DNA of 64,000 nucleotides from an uncultured Oscillospiraceae bacterium. GTDB taxonomy: Bacteria > Bacillota > Clostridia > Oscillospirales > Oscillospiraceae. Below, one piece after another: positions 8,560 through 16,538 of this stretch. The position numbers were made by a program, and so were the translations under genes. Every line of letters begins with the position of its first letter. Within the stretch, counting starts at the first letter, position 1. Where the stretch lies: the NCBI GenBank assembly GCA_934636655.1, contig CAKUAS010000004.1, positions 1-64,000 on the forward strand, in the 5' to 3' direction. Under the pieces are notes generated by a model. The model saw only the letters and a program-made list of their open reading frames with translations. It was not told the DNA's origin and made no database searches.

Positions 8560-8952
8560 ATGCAGCGAATTTATGATTTTCTAAAAGAAGCCGGAACGTA
8601 TTACCTCGCAACTGTCGACGGTGATCAGCCGCGCGTCCGCCCGTTCGGCACTGTGGATATTTATAACGGTCATCTCGGAATTCAGACCGGCAGAAAAAAG
8701 GAGCTTTTCGCTCAGATCAGCAAGAATCCCAAGGTTGAGATATGCGCAATGCGCGGCGGCGAGTGGATCCGCATCTGCGGCGAGGTATATCCCGATGACA
8801 GTATCGATGCGTGTGAGCACATGCTTGAAGGCTACCCTGAGCTCAGAAAGCTGTACACTCCCGGCGACGGCAATTGTGTAGTCCTGTACTTCAAAAGCGG
8901 CACGGCTACGATATCGAGTTTTACCGCAGCCCTCATCATGATCGAATTCTGA
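8560..8952 (+). CDS. Pyridoxamine 5'-phosphate oxidase-like (FMN-binding split barrel) protein
   Basis: 130 residues. The N-terminal pattern FLKEAGTYYLATVDGDQPRVRPFG is the typical opening of the PNPOx-like split-barrel family, which binds FMN or F420 (F420 is unlikely in this phylum). A WIRICGEVY strand at about residue 66 is also characteristic. AAAGGAGG lies before the ATG and there is a clear promoter. These small stand-alone proteins are flavin reductases or of unknown role; a true pdxH function is unlikely because the PLP-site residues of the long enzyme are absent. The gene ends shortly before tRNA-Arg. Confidence 0.8.
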   Translation: MQRIYDFLKEAGTYYLATVDGDQPRVRPFGTVDIYNGHLGIQTGRKKELFAQISKNPKVEICAMRGGEWIRICGEVYPDDSIDACEHMLEGYPELRKLYTPGDGNCVVLYFKSGTATISSFTAALIMIEF

Positions 8953-8965
8953 CGAAAATAACTGC

Positions 8966-8994
8966 TTTACACAGGCTGAGCTATTTGCTATAAT
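8966..8994 (+). promoter_or_regulatory. Promoter of tRNA-Arg
   Basis: TTTACA, 17 bases, TATAAT with an extended TGC before the -10 box; the tRNA starts about 15 bases downstream. Confidence 0.8.
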
Positions 8995-9008
8995 GTTTGG
9001 GCACAAAC

Positions 9009-9085
9009 GTGCCCGTAGCTCAGTTGGATAGAGCGTCGGACTCCGACTCCGAAGGTCGCAGGTTCAAATCCTGTCGGGCATACCA
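9009..9085 (+). tRNA. tRNA-Arg (anticodon CCG)
   Basis: Full cloverleaf: acceptor GTGCCCG/CGGGCAT, D arm GCTC-AGTTGGATA-GAGC, anticodon stem TCGGA/TCCGA with loop CTCCGAC, T arm GCAGG-TTCAAAT-CCTGT, and an encoded CCA at 9083-9085. Anticodon CCG reads CGG. An imperfect hairpin at 9093-9133 (GAGACCCG pairing with CGGGTCTC) follows. Confidence 0.95.
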
Positions 9086-9092
9086 TATGAAT

Positions 9093-9133
9093 GAGACCCG
9101 GTTTTCGAACATTTTTATCGAAAAGCGGGTCTC
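9093..9133 (+). terminator. Hairpin after tRNA-Arg
   Basis: GAGACCCG-G-TTTTCGA pairs with TCGAAAA-G-CGGGTCTC, one internal mismatch, and only a weak T-rich tail. Probably the tRNA terminator. Confidence 0.55.
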
Positions 9134-9288
9134 TTCATGTCTTGAAAGCCTTGAGAGATCAGGGCTTTTTCTTTTTGCCGCTTTCCCTTATTCGCTTCAA
9201 AACTCTCGAAACGCAAAACTAATATTTTTATGTAAAGTCGGTATTTGAACACAGCTTTTTCATAAACCTGCCCAATAAGCTTCCTCTA

Positions 9289-10065
9289 ATGCCGTTGGTG
9301 TCTTATATTTCAAAAATCAAGGAGCATGACGATTCGCGGTACATCATTCAAAGCTGGCTTCGCAATAGAAATACCATCGAGTTCCTCGGTGTGTGGGAAA
9401 CACTCTACAACCCGAATTTTAACCGTGTCGAATTCGATGCGTTTAGAAGTCAGGCAGGGCTGAACAGCTTTGTGATGACACCGCAGAAGTGGGTGGATGC
9501 GACTGGTGCTATTGGCATTGTCTCAAAAGCTGGACGCTATGGCGGAACCTATGCCCATAAGGAAATCGCATTTGAGTTTGCCTCATGGATCTCCGTGGAG
9601 TTTAAGCTCTACCTGGTCAAAGAGTTTGAGCGGCTCAAGACCGAGGAGATGAAACAGCTTGGCTGGGATATCAAGCGCAACCTTGCCAAGATCAATTACC
9701 GCATTCATACGGATGCCATCAAAGAGAATTTGATTCCGCCTGAACTGTCCGCCCGTCAGATATCTTTGGCCTATGCCAACGAGGCTGATGTCCTGAACAT
9801 GGCTCTGTTCGGCATGACGGCCAAGCAGTGGCGGGATGCTCATCCGGTTCTTAAGGGCAATATCCGGGACTATGCGAATGTATCGCAGCTCGTATGTCTG
9901 TCGAACTTGGAAAATCTGAATGCCGTGTTCATCAATGAAGGAATATCGCAGTCAGAGCGGCTGGCAAAACTCAACGCCATTGCCATCAGCCAAATGAAGG
10001 TGCTGACAGAGGATCACAGGTTGCTGCAGCTTGAAGCGGCTGATGATACAGAAAAGCCACAGTGA
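9289..10065 (+). CDS. KilA-N domain protein, probably truncated at its N terminus
   Basis: Phage-type protein of 258 residues. The KilA-N DNA-binding core is well preserved: WLRNRNTIEFLGVWE, NPNFNRVEFDAFR, WVDATGAIGIVSKAGRYGGTYAH and IAFEFASWISVEFKLYLVKEF. Homologues I know carry about 30-40 further residues before this, containing a D-Y-I-S-L-T-D-I-A type segment; here only SYIS remains and no ribosome-binding site precedes the ATG. It therefore looks like a remnant of a prophage or other mobile element. It lies about 200 bases after tRNA-Arg, a usual integration target. No other phage genes are present. It may still be translated from an unknown upstream start. Confidence 0.7.
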   Translation: MPLVSYISKIKEHDDSRYIIQSWLRNRNTIEFLGVWETLYNPNFNRVEFDAFRSQAGLNSFVMTPQKWVDATGAIGIVSKAGRYGGTYAHKEIAFEFASWISVEFKLYLVKEFERLKTEEMKQLGWDIKRNLAKINYRIHTDAIKENLIPPELSARQISLAYANEADVLNMALFGMTAKQWRDAHPVLKGNIRDYANVSQLVCLSNLENLNAVFINEGISQSERLAKLNAIAISQMKVLTEDHRLLQLEAADDTEKPQ

Positions 10066-10347
10066 AGATTGAGGAGTCGTTTCGCGCACCGTGGTTTTTA
10101 GGTCGGGGGTTCGAAAATCTATAGTGTTGCGGTATGACACGTCGCCGCAAGCTTCGTATCGCTTGCGGCGACTTTTTGTGCTTTGTATCAAAAGTCATCT
10201 CGCGCACACTCCGCTGCTCATCCTTTCCGAATCAAATCCGCCTGCGCTGGGCGTCGATTCAGTTTTTGTTTTGTTCTAAAAATTAGCTGGTCTCACCAGA
10301 ATAGTTTTCATCGTCATGTGGAAATTATTTTTTGTTCGAGCCGCCAT
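10066..10347. other. Non-coding region with tRNA/tmRNA-like relic
   Basis: No convincing gene. It contains a T-arm-like piece (GGTCGGGGGTTCGAA at 10101-10115), then the terminator at 10141-10177. The remainder up to the aroF terminator has no feature I recognise. Confidence 0.5.
10141..10177 (+). terminator. Terminator hairpin sharing loop with the tmRNA terminator
   Basis: GTCGCCGCAAGC-TTCGTATC-GCTTGCGGCGAC-TTTTT. The hairpin after tmRNA at 54282 has almost the same loop and flanks, with three compensating base-pair changes in the stem. Confidence 0.85.
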
Positions 10348-10383
10348 GCAATAGAGCTCCTGCACCGGCAGGAGCTCTATTGC
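10348..10383. terminator. 16-bp perfect hairpin at the end of aroF
   Basis: GCAATAGAGCTCCTGC-ACCG-GCAGGAGCTCTATTGC, directly after the minus-strand aroF stop. T-rich only on the plus strand (TTGTTT), so its direction is uncertain. Confidence 0.7.
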
Positions 10384-10387
10384 TTGT

Positions 10388-11389
10388 TTAAAATATAGCC
10401 TTGCGCAAAGCGATTATCTTTTCAGCAATGGACGCAAACTGCGCAGGGGTAATGGCCTGAGCCGCATCGCATTTTGATTGCGCGGGATCGTCATGCACTT
10501 CGATCATGAGACCGTCCGCGCCAGCGGCCGCTGCGGCCAGCGCCATGGGCTCGACGAATTTTGCGTGTCCCGTTGCGTGGCTTGGATCGACGATGACCGG
10601 CAGACGGCTGAAATCTTTTATCACCGCCACGGCTGAAAGGTCAAGGGTGTTTCGTGTTGCTGTTTCAAACGTGCGTATGCCGCGCTCGCAGAGGATGACG
10701 CGCTCATTGCCGCCGCTCATTATATATTCTGCCGAGGTCAGCAGCTCTTTGACGGTGTTTGCCCAGCCGCGCTTTAAGAGGATCGGCTTGTTGAGTTTGC
10801 CGAGAGCCTTTAGAAGCTCAAAATTCTGCATGTTGCGCGCACCGACTTGTATTATGTCAACCTCATTGAACAGCGGAAGCTGCTCCTTATCGGTCACCTC
10901 GCTGACTACAGGCATGCCGCACTCACGACCGGCCTTGATGAGCGGAGGAAGACCGTCGGCTCGCATACCCTGAAAGCTGTACGGTGATGTGCGCGGCTTG
11001 AATGCTCCGCCGCGAAGAAGCTGCGCTCCCGCTGACTTTATCTCATGCGCTATACTTATTATCTGCTCTGTGCTTTCGACCGAGCAGGGACCGGCTATCA
11101 TCGTAAACGTCCCTCCGCCGATCTTAACTCCGCCAACGTCGATGACGCTTCTGTCGTCCGGAGAATTGCGCCCGGCGAGTTTGTACGGCTGCGTGATGGC
11201 TCTGACATATTCGACGATCTCCATGTCCTCAATGTATGCCTCGTCGAGCCTGTCTGCGTCGCCTATTACGACGAGCACCGTCTGATTTTCGCCGCGCGTC
11301 GTCTGTACCTCAAGCCCGTGGCAGCGTATCCAGCATCTGAGCTCTTCGGCCTGCTCGGGGGATGCGTCGTGCTTTAGTACGATTATCAT
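10388..11389 (-). CDS. aroF: 3-deoxy-7-phosphoheptulonate synthase (type I-beta)
   Basis: Condenses phosphoenolpyruvate with erythrose 4-phosphate, the first step of the shikimate pathway. The ATG at 11389 follows GGAGGT; an upstream in-frame start is rejected because it lacks a ribosome site. Length is 333 residues. Residues 1-70 form the ferredoxin-like regulatory domain of the AroF/DAHP-beta type (MIIVLKHDASPEQAEEL). The barrel has IAGPCSVES, LLRGGAFKPRTSPYSFQG, QVGARNMQNFELL, LLKRG and VDPSHATGH, all expected active-site segments. Own promoter and hairpin; divergent from metK. Aromatic amino acid feedback through the N-terminal domain is known for the family. Confidence 0.93.
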   Translation of the reverse strand: MIIVLKHDASPEQAEELRCWIRCHGLEVQTTRGENQTVLVVIGDADRLDEAYIEDMEIVEYVRAITQPYKLAGRNSPDDRSVIDVGGVKIGGGTFTMIAGPCSVESTEQIISIAHEIKSAGAQLLRGGAFKPRTSPYSFQGMRADGLPPLIKAGRECGMPVVSEVTDKEQLPLFNEVDIIQVGARNMQNFELLKALGKLNKPILLKRGWANTVKELLTSAEYIMSGGNERVILCERGIRTFETATRNTLDLSAVAVIKDFSRLPVIVDPSHATGHAKFVEPMALAAAAAGADGLMIEVHDDPAQSKCDAAQAITPAQFASIAEKIIALRKAIF

Positions 11390-11423
11390 GGCGTAGACCT
11401 CCGAAAATGATATATTATCTGAC

Positions 11424-11452
11424 AGTATACAACATAATATTATATTTTTCAA
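11424..11452 (-). promoter_or_regulatory. Promoter of aroF
   Basis: Minus strand TTGAAA, 17 bases, TATACT; GGAGGT and the start codon lie about 35 bases downstream. Confidence 0.75.
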
Positions 11453-11459
11453 ATTTTAC

Positions 11460-11487
11460 TTGACAATGTGCGTCTATCTGCTATAAT
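11460..11487 (+). promoter_or_regulatory. Promoter of the metK operon
   Basis: TTGACA, 16 bases, TATAAT, ending about 18 bases before the SAM riboswitch. Confidence 0.85.
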
Positions 11488-11504
11488 TCATACGAAAACT
11501 GAAC

Positions 11505-11642
11505 ACCTTATCAAGAGTGGTGGAGGGAACGGCCCTGTGAAGCCCGGCAACCTGCGAAAGCAAGGTGCCAAATCCGGCGGTGATTATCGAAAGATGAGGC
11601 TTATGACCAAACTTGCTGCTCCGTCGGTCGACGGAGTTTTTT
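11505..11642 (+). promoter_or_regulatory. SAM-I riboswitch (S box) with terminator
   Basis: Aptamer core matches the S box: P1 strands CCTTATC and GATGAGG, AAGAGTGGTGGAGGGAACGG, CCTGTGAAGCCCGGCAACC and the AAGGTGCCAAATCC segment. The expression platform is a terminator at 11619-11642, CTCCGTC-GGTC-GACGGAG followed by six T. High S-adenosylmethionine should terminate transcription before metK. Confidence 0.96.
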
Positions 11643-11687
11643 AATTGCCTGAGTGTTCGGAAATATTATTTTTCGGAGGAAATGAAA

Positions 11688-12869
11688 ATGAGCAAAAGAC
11701 TGTTTACATCGGAATCGGTAACCGAGGGACATCCCGATAAGATCTGCGACCAGATATCGGATGCGATACTTGACGCGATACTCGAAAAAGACCCCAACGG
11801 CCGCGTTGCATGCGAAACGACCGTCTCCACCGGCCTTGTGCACATTATGGGTGAGATCAGCACTGAGTGCTATATCGACATTGCCAAGATCGCGCGCGAC
11901 GTTATCCGCGATATCGGCTACGACAGAGCAAAATACGGCTTTGACTGCGATACCTGCGGCATCATCACAAATATCGACGAGCAGTCTGCGGATATTGCCC
12001 TCGGCGTTGACAAATCTCTTGAAGCAAAAGAGAGCGGCGATGCCGAGCTTGATAACGGCGCGGGAGATCAGGGCATGATGTTTGGCTATGCCTGCCGCGA
12101 GACCGAGGAGCTCATGCCCTTGGCAATAAGCCTTTCGCACAAGATAGCAAAGCGCCTTGCCGAGGTCAGAAAGTCCGGCCTTGTCGACTATCTGCGTCCC
12201 GACGGAAAAACTCAGGTCACCGTTGAGTACGACGATGAGGGTAAGCCCACACGCGTCGATACCGTCGTTCTCTCGACCCAGCATTCTCCCGATGTGAGCC
12301 TTGAGCAGATCCGCAATGACATGGTCGAACTCGTAATAAAGCCCAGCGTCCCTGCGGAGCTCATCGACGAGAGTACTAAATATTATGTAAACCCGACCGG
12401 CCGCTTTGTAATCGGCGGACCGCAGGGAGACTCCGGCCTTACCGGCAGAAAGATAATCGTCGATACCTACGGCGGTAGCGCGCCTCACGGCGGCGGTGCG
12501 TTCTCCGGCAAGGATCCGACCAAGGTCGACCGCAGCGCGGCTTACGCATCCCGCTACGTCGCAAAGAACATCGTTGCGGCAGGCCTTGCCGATAAATGCC
12601 TTGTTCAGCTGGCTTATGCTATTGGCATTGCTCGTCCCGTGTCCGTCATGGTCGATACCTACGGCACCGGCAAGGTATCCGACGAGAAGCTCGCTCAGGC
12701 GGTAAACAAGGTCTTCGATCTGCGCCCGACAGCTATTATCCGCGATCTCGAGCTTACAAAGCCAATTTACAGAAAGCTCGCAGCCTACGGTCACATGGGC
12801 CGCACCGACCTCGGAGTCCGCTGGGAAGATACCGACAGAGTTGACGCCCTGCTCGAGGCACTTAAGTAA
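11688..12869 (+). CDS. metK: S-adenosylmethionine synthetase
   Basis: Makes S-adenosylmethionine from methionine and ATP. 393 residues from the ATG at 11688, which has GGAGG eight bases upstream (an ATG two codons earlier is too close to it). All family signatures are present: FTSESVTEGHPDKICDQISDA, GAGDQGMMFGYA (ATP site), GGPQGDSGLTGRK and GGGAFSGKDPTKVDRSAAY. The gene is controlled by the SAM-I riboswitch just upstream. It is the first of three genes: its TAA overlaps the ATG of the DUF1643 gene, and an omega-amidase follows. Confidence 0.97.
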   Translation: MSKRLFTSESVTEGHPDKICDQISDAILDAILEKDPNGRVACETTVSTGLVHIMGEISTECYIDIAKIARDVIRDIGYDRAKYGFDCDTCGIITNIDEQSADIALGVDKSLEAKESGDAELDNGAGDQGMMFGYACRETEELMPLAISLSHKIAKRLAEVRKSGLVDYLRPDGKTQVTVEYDDEGKPTRVDTVVLSTQHSPDVSLEQIRNDMVELVIKPSVPAELIDESTKYYVNPTGRFVIGGPQGDSGLTGRKIIVDTYGGSAPHGGGAFSGKDPTKVDRSAAYASRYVAKNIVAAGLADKCLVQLAYAIGIARPVSVMVDTYGTGKVSDEKLAQAVNKVFDLRPTAIIRDLELTKPIYRKLAAYGHMGRTDLGVRWEDTDRVDALLEALK

Positions 12870-13489
12870 TGCATATCCCGACCTGCGAAAGCAGCCTTCT
12901 TGACATAGTTAGCTTTGACGAAGCGCTCGCATCATCCGGAAGCAGGGGAGACTATGACGCGTATAAGTGGCTGTACGTTCCCGATTATTACACGGATTAC
13001 CGATATATCCTCGGAACACGTGGAAAAGACCCGCTCATCTGCATCGGAATAAATCCATCCACCGCGGCGCCGGACGATCTTGACAATACGCTCAAAAGTG
13101 TATCGCGCATCGCAGCAGGCAACGGCTATGACAGTTGGATAATGTTCAATGTCTATGCCCAGCGCGCCACCGATCCCGACGATATGGACACTGTACTCAA
13201 TGAAAAGCTCCACCGTGAGAATATGCACGCTTTTGAGTACATATTAAAAAACGTGGGAGAGGGTGTATCGCCCGCAATATGGGCTGCATGGGGCACGATA
13301 ATCGAAAAGAGGCCCTATCTCAAGGACTGCGTTCTCGATATGGTGCGTCTCGGCCGAGAATACGGCGCGAAATGGTACAGTGCGGGAAAACGATCTGTAA
13401 AGGGTCATCCGCATCATCCGCTGTATCTGCGAAAAGATGCGCCCACTGAGGAATTCAATATAGTAAGCTATCTTGAAAACTGCCTGTGA
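12869..13489 (+). CDS. DUF1643 family protein
   Basis: 206 residues. The central part (ICIGINPSTAAPDDLDNT, then GYDSWIMFNVYAQRATDPDDMD) and IWAAWG match the DUF1643 family, whose function is unknown. A C-terminal GHPHHPLYLRKDA motif with three histidines is also typical. The start overlaps the metK stop (TAATG), so translation is coupled and the gene is under the SAM riboswitch. Position between metK and an omega-amidase suggests a role in methionine or SAM by-product metabolism, but that is inference from location only. Confidence 0.8.
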   Translation: MHIPTCESSLLDIVSFDEALASSGSRGDYDAYKWLYVPDYYTDYRYILGTRGKDPLICIGINPSTAAPDDLDNTLKSVSRIAAGNGYDSWIMFNVYAQRATDPDDMDTVLNEKLHRENMHAFEYILKNVGEGVSPAIWAAWGTIIEKRPYLKDCVLDMVRLGREYGAKWYSAGKRSVKGHPHHPLYLRKDAPTEEFNIVSYLENCL

Positions 13490-13499
13490 GGTGTTGAAA

Positions 13500-14324
13500 T
13501 TGAAGCCCAAATTCAAACTTGCCGTCGTTCAGATACGCACGGAGACGGATAAGGCGCAGACCATGGATAAAGCCGATCGCATGATTGCCGAGGCCGCATC
13601 AAACGGAGCCGAACTCGTCGTGCTGCCCGAAATGTGGAATTGTCCGTACTCAAAAAAGTATTTCCATGCCATTGCCGATAACGACAACGGCGAGAGCAGG
13701 GATGCCATGTCGCGCTGGGCGAAGGAAAGCGGAATTATCCTTGTCGGCGGCTCTGTTCCGGAAAAATGCGGCGATAAGCTGTATAACACCTGCTATGTTT
13801 TCGACGAGACGGGGCGGGAGATCGCGCGTCACCGCAAGATACATCTGTTTGATGTTGATATAAAGGGCGGAGTGAGATTTAAGGAGTCTCACAGCTTTGC
13901 TCCCGGCGAGGATATCACGGTGTTTGATACGCGCTTTGGCAAAATGGGCGTTGAGATTTGCTTTGACATCCGCTTCCCGGAGCTTACGCGCGCGATGGCA
14001 AAGAGGGGAGCGGAGGTAATACTGTGCCCGGCTCAGTTTAACATGACCACCGGCCCAAGACATTGGGAGCTGAGCGTTCGCGCCCGCGCCATGGATAACG
14101 AGGTATTCTTTGTCGGAGCTTCGGCTGCGCGGTACGAGAGCTTTGACTATGAATGCTGGGGGCACTCGACCGTTGCCGACCCCTTTGGTATGGTCAGGGT
14201 CGCCTGCGACGAAAAAGAGCAGATACTCTATTGCGATATCGACTTAAACGAGGTCGATTCCGTCCGTGAGCAGCTCCCGACCTTCCTGCATCTCAGGGAA
14301 GATGTGTACAATGTAGCTAAATAA
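13500..14324 (+). CDS. Nit2-like omega-amidase (nitrilase superfamily)
   Basis: Carbon-nitrogen hydrolase that deamidates alpha-ketoglutaramate or alpha-ketosuccinamate. The triad is visible: Glu in LVVLPEMWN, Lys in RHRKIHLFD and Cys in GVEICFDIRFPEL. The stretches FNMTTGPRHWEL, RARAMDNEVF and WGHSTVADPFG are those of Nit2/omega-amidase rather than other nitrilases. I take TTG at 13500 as start because GAGGTG lies six bases upstream; the longer TTG at 13473 lacks a site. 274 residues. Third gene after metK. Omega-amidase is known to act with glutamine transaminase in methionine salvage, which fits the riboswitch control. Confidence 0.85.
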   Translation: MKPKFKLAVVQIRTETDKAQTMDKADRMIAEAASNGAELVVLPEMWNCPYSKKYFHAIADNDNGESRDAMSRWAKESGIILVGGSVPEKCGDKLYNTCYVFDETGREIARHRKIHLFDVDIKGGVRFKESHSFAPGEDITVFDTRFGKMGVEICFDIRFPELTRAMAKRGAEVILCPAQFNMTTGPRHWELSVRARAMDNEVFFVGASAARYESFDYECWGHSTVADPFGMVRVACDEKEQILYCDIDLNEVDSVREQLPTFLHLREDVYNVAK

Positions 14325-14328
14325 TCAT

Positions 14329-14357
14329 AAAACCCGGGGTAAAATGCCCCGGGTTTT
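14329..14357 (+). terminator. Terminator of the metK operon
   Basis: AAAACCCGGGG-TAAAATG-CCCCGGGTTTT. Confidence 0.85.
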
Positions 14358-14386
14358 GTCATATTATCCGAAAAGCAAAAAAGGTG

Positions 14387-14415
14387 TTGCAAAATTGTGA
14401 ATGAGCAAGTATAAT
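14387..14415 (+). promoter_or_regulatory. Promoter of pyrR-uraA
   Basis: TTGCAA, 17 bases, TATAAT; transcript start is expected near 14422, leaving a leader of about 135 bases. Confidence 0.75.
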
Positions 14416-14435
14416 CGCATAGAAAAGATTTTTAA

Positions 14436-14540
14436 GACGGTTCAGAGAAGCCGGCAAAATCGCAGATATTGTGCATCTCTCCGCAGGGAGAGTCATGTTC
14501 TTGTGCGTCTTGTCGGTTTCCGGCAGGGCGATTTTCTTTT
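14436..14540 (+). promoter_or_regulatory. PyrR attenuator leader
   Basis: A PyrR-binding-loop-like stem, CGG-TTCAGAGAAG-CCG at 14438-14453, resembles the consensus in which the loop carries CAGAGAGG. Downstream a possible terminator stem, CTTGTCGG-TTT-CCGGCAGG, is followed by ATTTTCTTTT. AAAATCGC at 14457 is complementary to GCGATTTT at 14528, giving a competing pairing. This fits UMP/PyrR-dependent attenuation; the exact structures need folding. Confidence 0.65.
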
Positions 14541-14555
14541 GTTCGGGGTGATAAT

Positions 14556-15098
14556 GTGAAGCTCAAGGCAAGACTTATGGACGAGGCGGCAATGAGCCGC
14601 GCACTTATGAGAATATCCCACGAGATAACCGAAAAAAACAAGGGCGTCGATGACGTCGTCCTCGTCGGTATCCGAAGAAGGGGAGTGCCCATATCCGAGC
14701 GCATCCGCGATAATATCAAGAAGATAGAAAATGCCGAGGTTCCCTGCGGCAGCGTGGATATCCGTTTCTACCGCGACGATCTTACGCATGAAAGCGAGCA
14801 GCCGGTCATAACAAAGGCCGATATCGGCGCTGACGTGAACGATAAAAACGTTGTCCTTGTAGACGATGTGCTTTACACCGGCCGCACGGCGCGAGCCGCC
14901 ATCGAGGCGGTGTTCACGGCGGGGCGTCCGCGCAGCATCCAGTTTGCGGTGCTGGTAGACCGCGGCCACCGCGAGCTTCCAATAAGGGCCGACTATGTCG
15001 GCAAAAACGTCCCCACCTCGCGAGCAGAGCTAATCGAAGTCCGCCTGCCGGAGTTCGACGGCGAAACTGGCGTATACCTTATGGAGACAGATAAATAA
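14556..15098 (+). CDS. pyrR: Bifunctional pyr operon regulator / uracil phosphoribosyltransferase
   Basis: RNA-binding regulator that senses UMP and also has uracil phosphoribosyltransferase activity. 180 residues from GTG at 14556 (GGGGTG upstream), equal to the usual family length; upstream in-frame codons belong to the leader. PRPP loop NVVLVDDVLYTGRTARAA is intact, and VGIRRRGVPISERI and VDIRFYRDDL are PyrR-typical. The leader carries a PyrR-binding-like loop, so it probably regulates itself and the downstream uracil permease. The de novo pyrimidine genes are not in this window. Confidence 0.93.
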   Translation: MKLKARLMDEAAMSRALMRISHEITEKNKGVDDVVLVGIRRRGVPISERIRDNIKKIENAEVPCGSVDIRFYRDDLTHESEQPVITKADIGADVNDKNVVLVDDVLYTGRTARAAIEAVFTAGRPRSIQFAVLVDRGHRELPIRADYVGKNVPTSRAELIEVRLPEFDGETGVYLMETDK

Positions 15099-15162
15099 GT
15101 CAGCAAATACCCTTAATATAAATCAAAATCAAAAAACTACACAAAGAGAGGTACAATCACTA

Positions 15163-16524
15163 ATGAAAGAAAAAACCGTGATTAATGGACCCGTGTACGA
15201 CGCACGCACCCTTGGCACTCCCAAAATGCTGGTTCTCGGACTTCAGCACATGTTCGCAATGTTCGGAGCGACCGTTCTCGTTCCCATCCTGACCGGCATT
15301 GACATCGCAACGACCCTGCTGTTTGCAGGCCTCGGCACTCTGCTGTTCCACCTGCTCACCAAGCGCAAGGTCCCCGCATTCCTCGGCTCTTCCTTCGCCT
15401 TCATCGGCGGCTACAACGCCATCACCGGCTTTGATTCCTCCAGCGGAGTTCCCGTCAACAGCGACCTGCTCGTTTACGCCTGCTTCGGCGTTGCCTGCGC
15501 CGGACTTATGTATGTCATACTGTCTGCGCTGTTTAAGGCCTACGGTGTAAAGAAGGTCATGAAGTTCTTCCCCCCGATAGTCACCGGACCCATTATCATC
15601 TGCATCGGCCTGATCCTGTCCTCCTCGGCTATCAATAACTGCAATGCAAACTGGCTCGTAGCGGTAGCAGCGATCATTATCGTTATCTGCTTCAACATCT
15701 GGGGCAAGGGAATGACCAAGATCATCCCCATCCTCCTCGGCGTTATCGGCTCTTACCTCATCTCCATGCTCGTTGATCCCGCCTCCCGCGTAGCTGTCGC
15801 GGAAAAGGTCGCAGCCGCAAAGTGGGTCGGCCTGCCCATCGTATGGGAAAACAGCGTGTTTCACCTGTTCAGCATGGATGTTGACACCGGCATGCTCCTG
15901 AGCGCACTGTTCACCATCGTTCCTCTGTCCCTGGCGACCATGGTCGAGCACATCGGCGACATCTGCGCTATATCCTCCACCGTCGGCAAGAACTATGTTG
16001 TTGACCCCGGTCTGCACCGCACTCTCCTGGGCGATGGCCTTGCAACTACTCTCGCATCTCTCTTCGGCGCACCCGCAAACACCACCTACGGCGAGAACAC
16101 CGGCGTCCTCGCGCTCAGCAAGGTATACGATCCCCGCGTTATCCGCATCGCGGCATGCTTTGCGATAATCTTCTCCTTCTGCCCGAAGTTTGCTGCCCTC
16201 ATCACCGCGATGCCCACCGCGACTATCGGCGGCATCTCCCTGATCCTCTACGGTATGATCTCAGCAGTCGGCGTACGCAACGTCGTTGAGAATAAGGTCG
16301 ACTTCACCAACAGCCGCAACGTCATCGTCGCAGCACTCATCCTCGTTCTCGCAATCGGCATCAACTACTCTGTCGGCAGCATCCAGATCGGCATCGTATC
16401 CCTCTCCGGCCTCGCGGTCGCATCCCTCGTCGGCATTATCGTAAACGCGATACTCCCCGGCAAGGACTACGAGTTCGGCGTTGACGAGCAGGGCGACACC
16501 TCCGTCAACTTCATCGTACGATAA
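15163..16524 (+). CDS. uraA: Uracil permease (NCS2 family)
   Basis: Integral membrane uracil:proton symporter, 453 residues with about 14 hydrophobic segments. Opening GLQHMFAMFGATVLVPILTG and the signature FFPPIVTGPIIICIGLIL are those of the nucleobase-cation-symporter-2 family; the ATMVEHIGDICAIS segment contains the substrate-binding Glu of TM8 and NTTYGENTG the conserved TM10 Glu. The position directly after pyrR favours uracil over xanthine. Codon use is strongly biased to C-ending codons, suggesting high expression. The spacing between AGAGG and the ATG is a little long. Confidence 0.92.
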   Translation: MKEKTVINGPVYDARTLGTPKMLVLGLQHMFAMFGATVLVPILTGIDIATTLLFAGLGTLLFHLLTKRKVPAFLGSSFAFIGGYNAITGFDSSSGVPVNSDLLVYACFGVACAGLMYVILSALFKAYGVKKVMKFFPPIVTGPIIICIGLILSSSAINNCNANWLVAVAAIIIVICFNIWGKGMTKIIPILLGVIGSYLISMLVDPASRVAVAEKVAAAKWVGLPIVWENSVFHLFSMDVDTGMLLSALFTIVPLSLATMVEHIGDICAISSTVGKNYVVDPGLHRTLLGDGLATTLASLFGAPANTTYGENTGVLALSKVYDPRVIRIAACFAIIFSFCPKFAALITAMPTATIGGISLILYGMISAVGVRNVVENKVDFTNSRNVIVAALILVLAIGINYSVGSIQIGIVSLSGLAVASLVGIIVNAILPGKDYEFGVDEQGDTSVNFIVR

Positions 16525-16538
16525 TCTAAAAATAACAG

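Noticed and set aside
8997..9248. Open frame opening MGTNVPVAQLDRASDSDSEG
   Set aside because: It is a reading of the tRNA-Arg gene; this kind of false protein is a well-known artefact of tRNA sequences.
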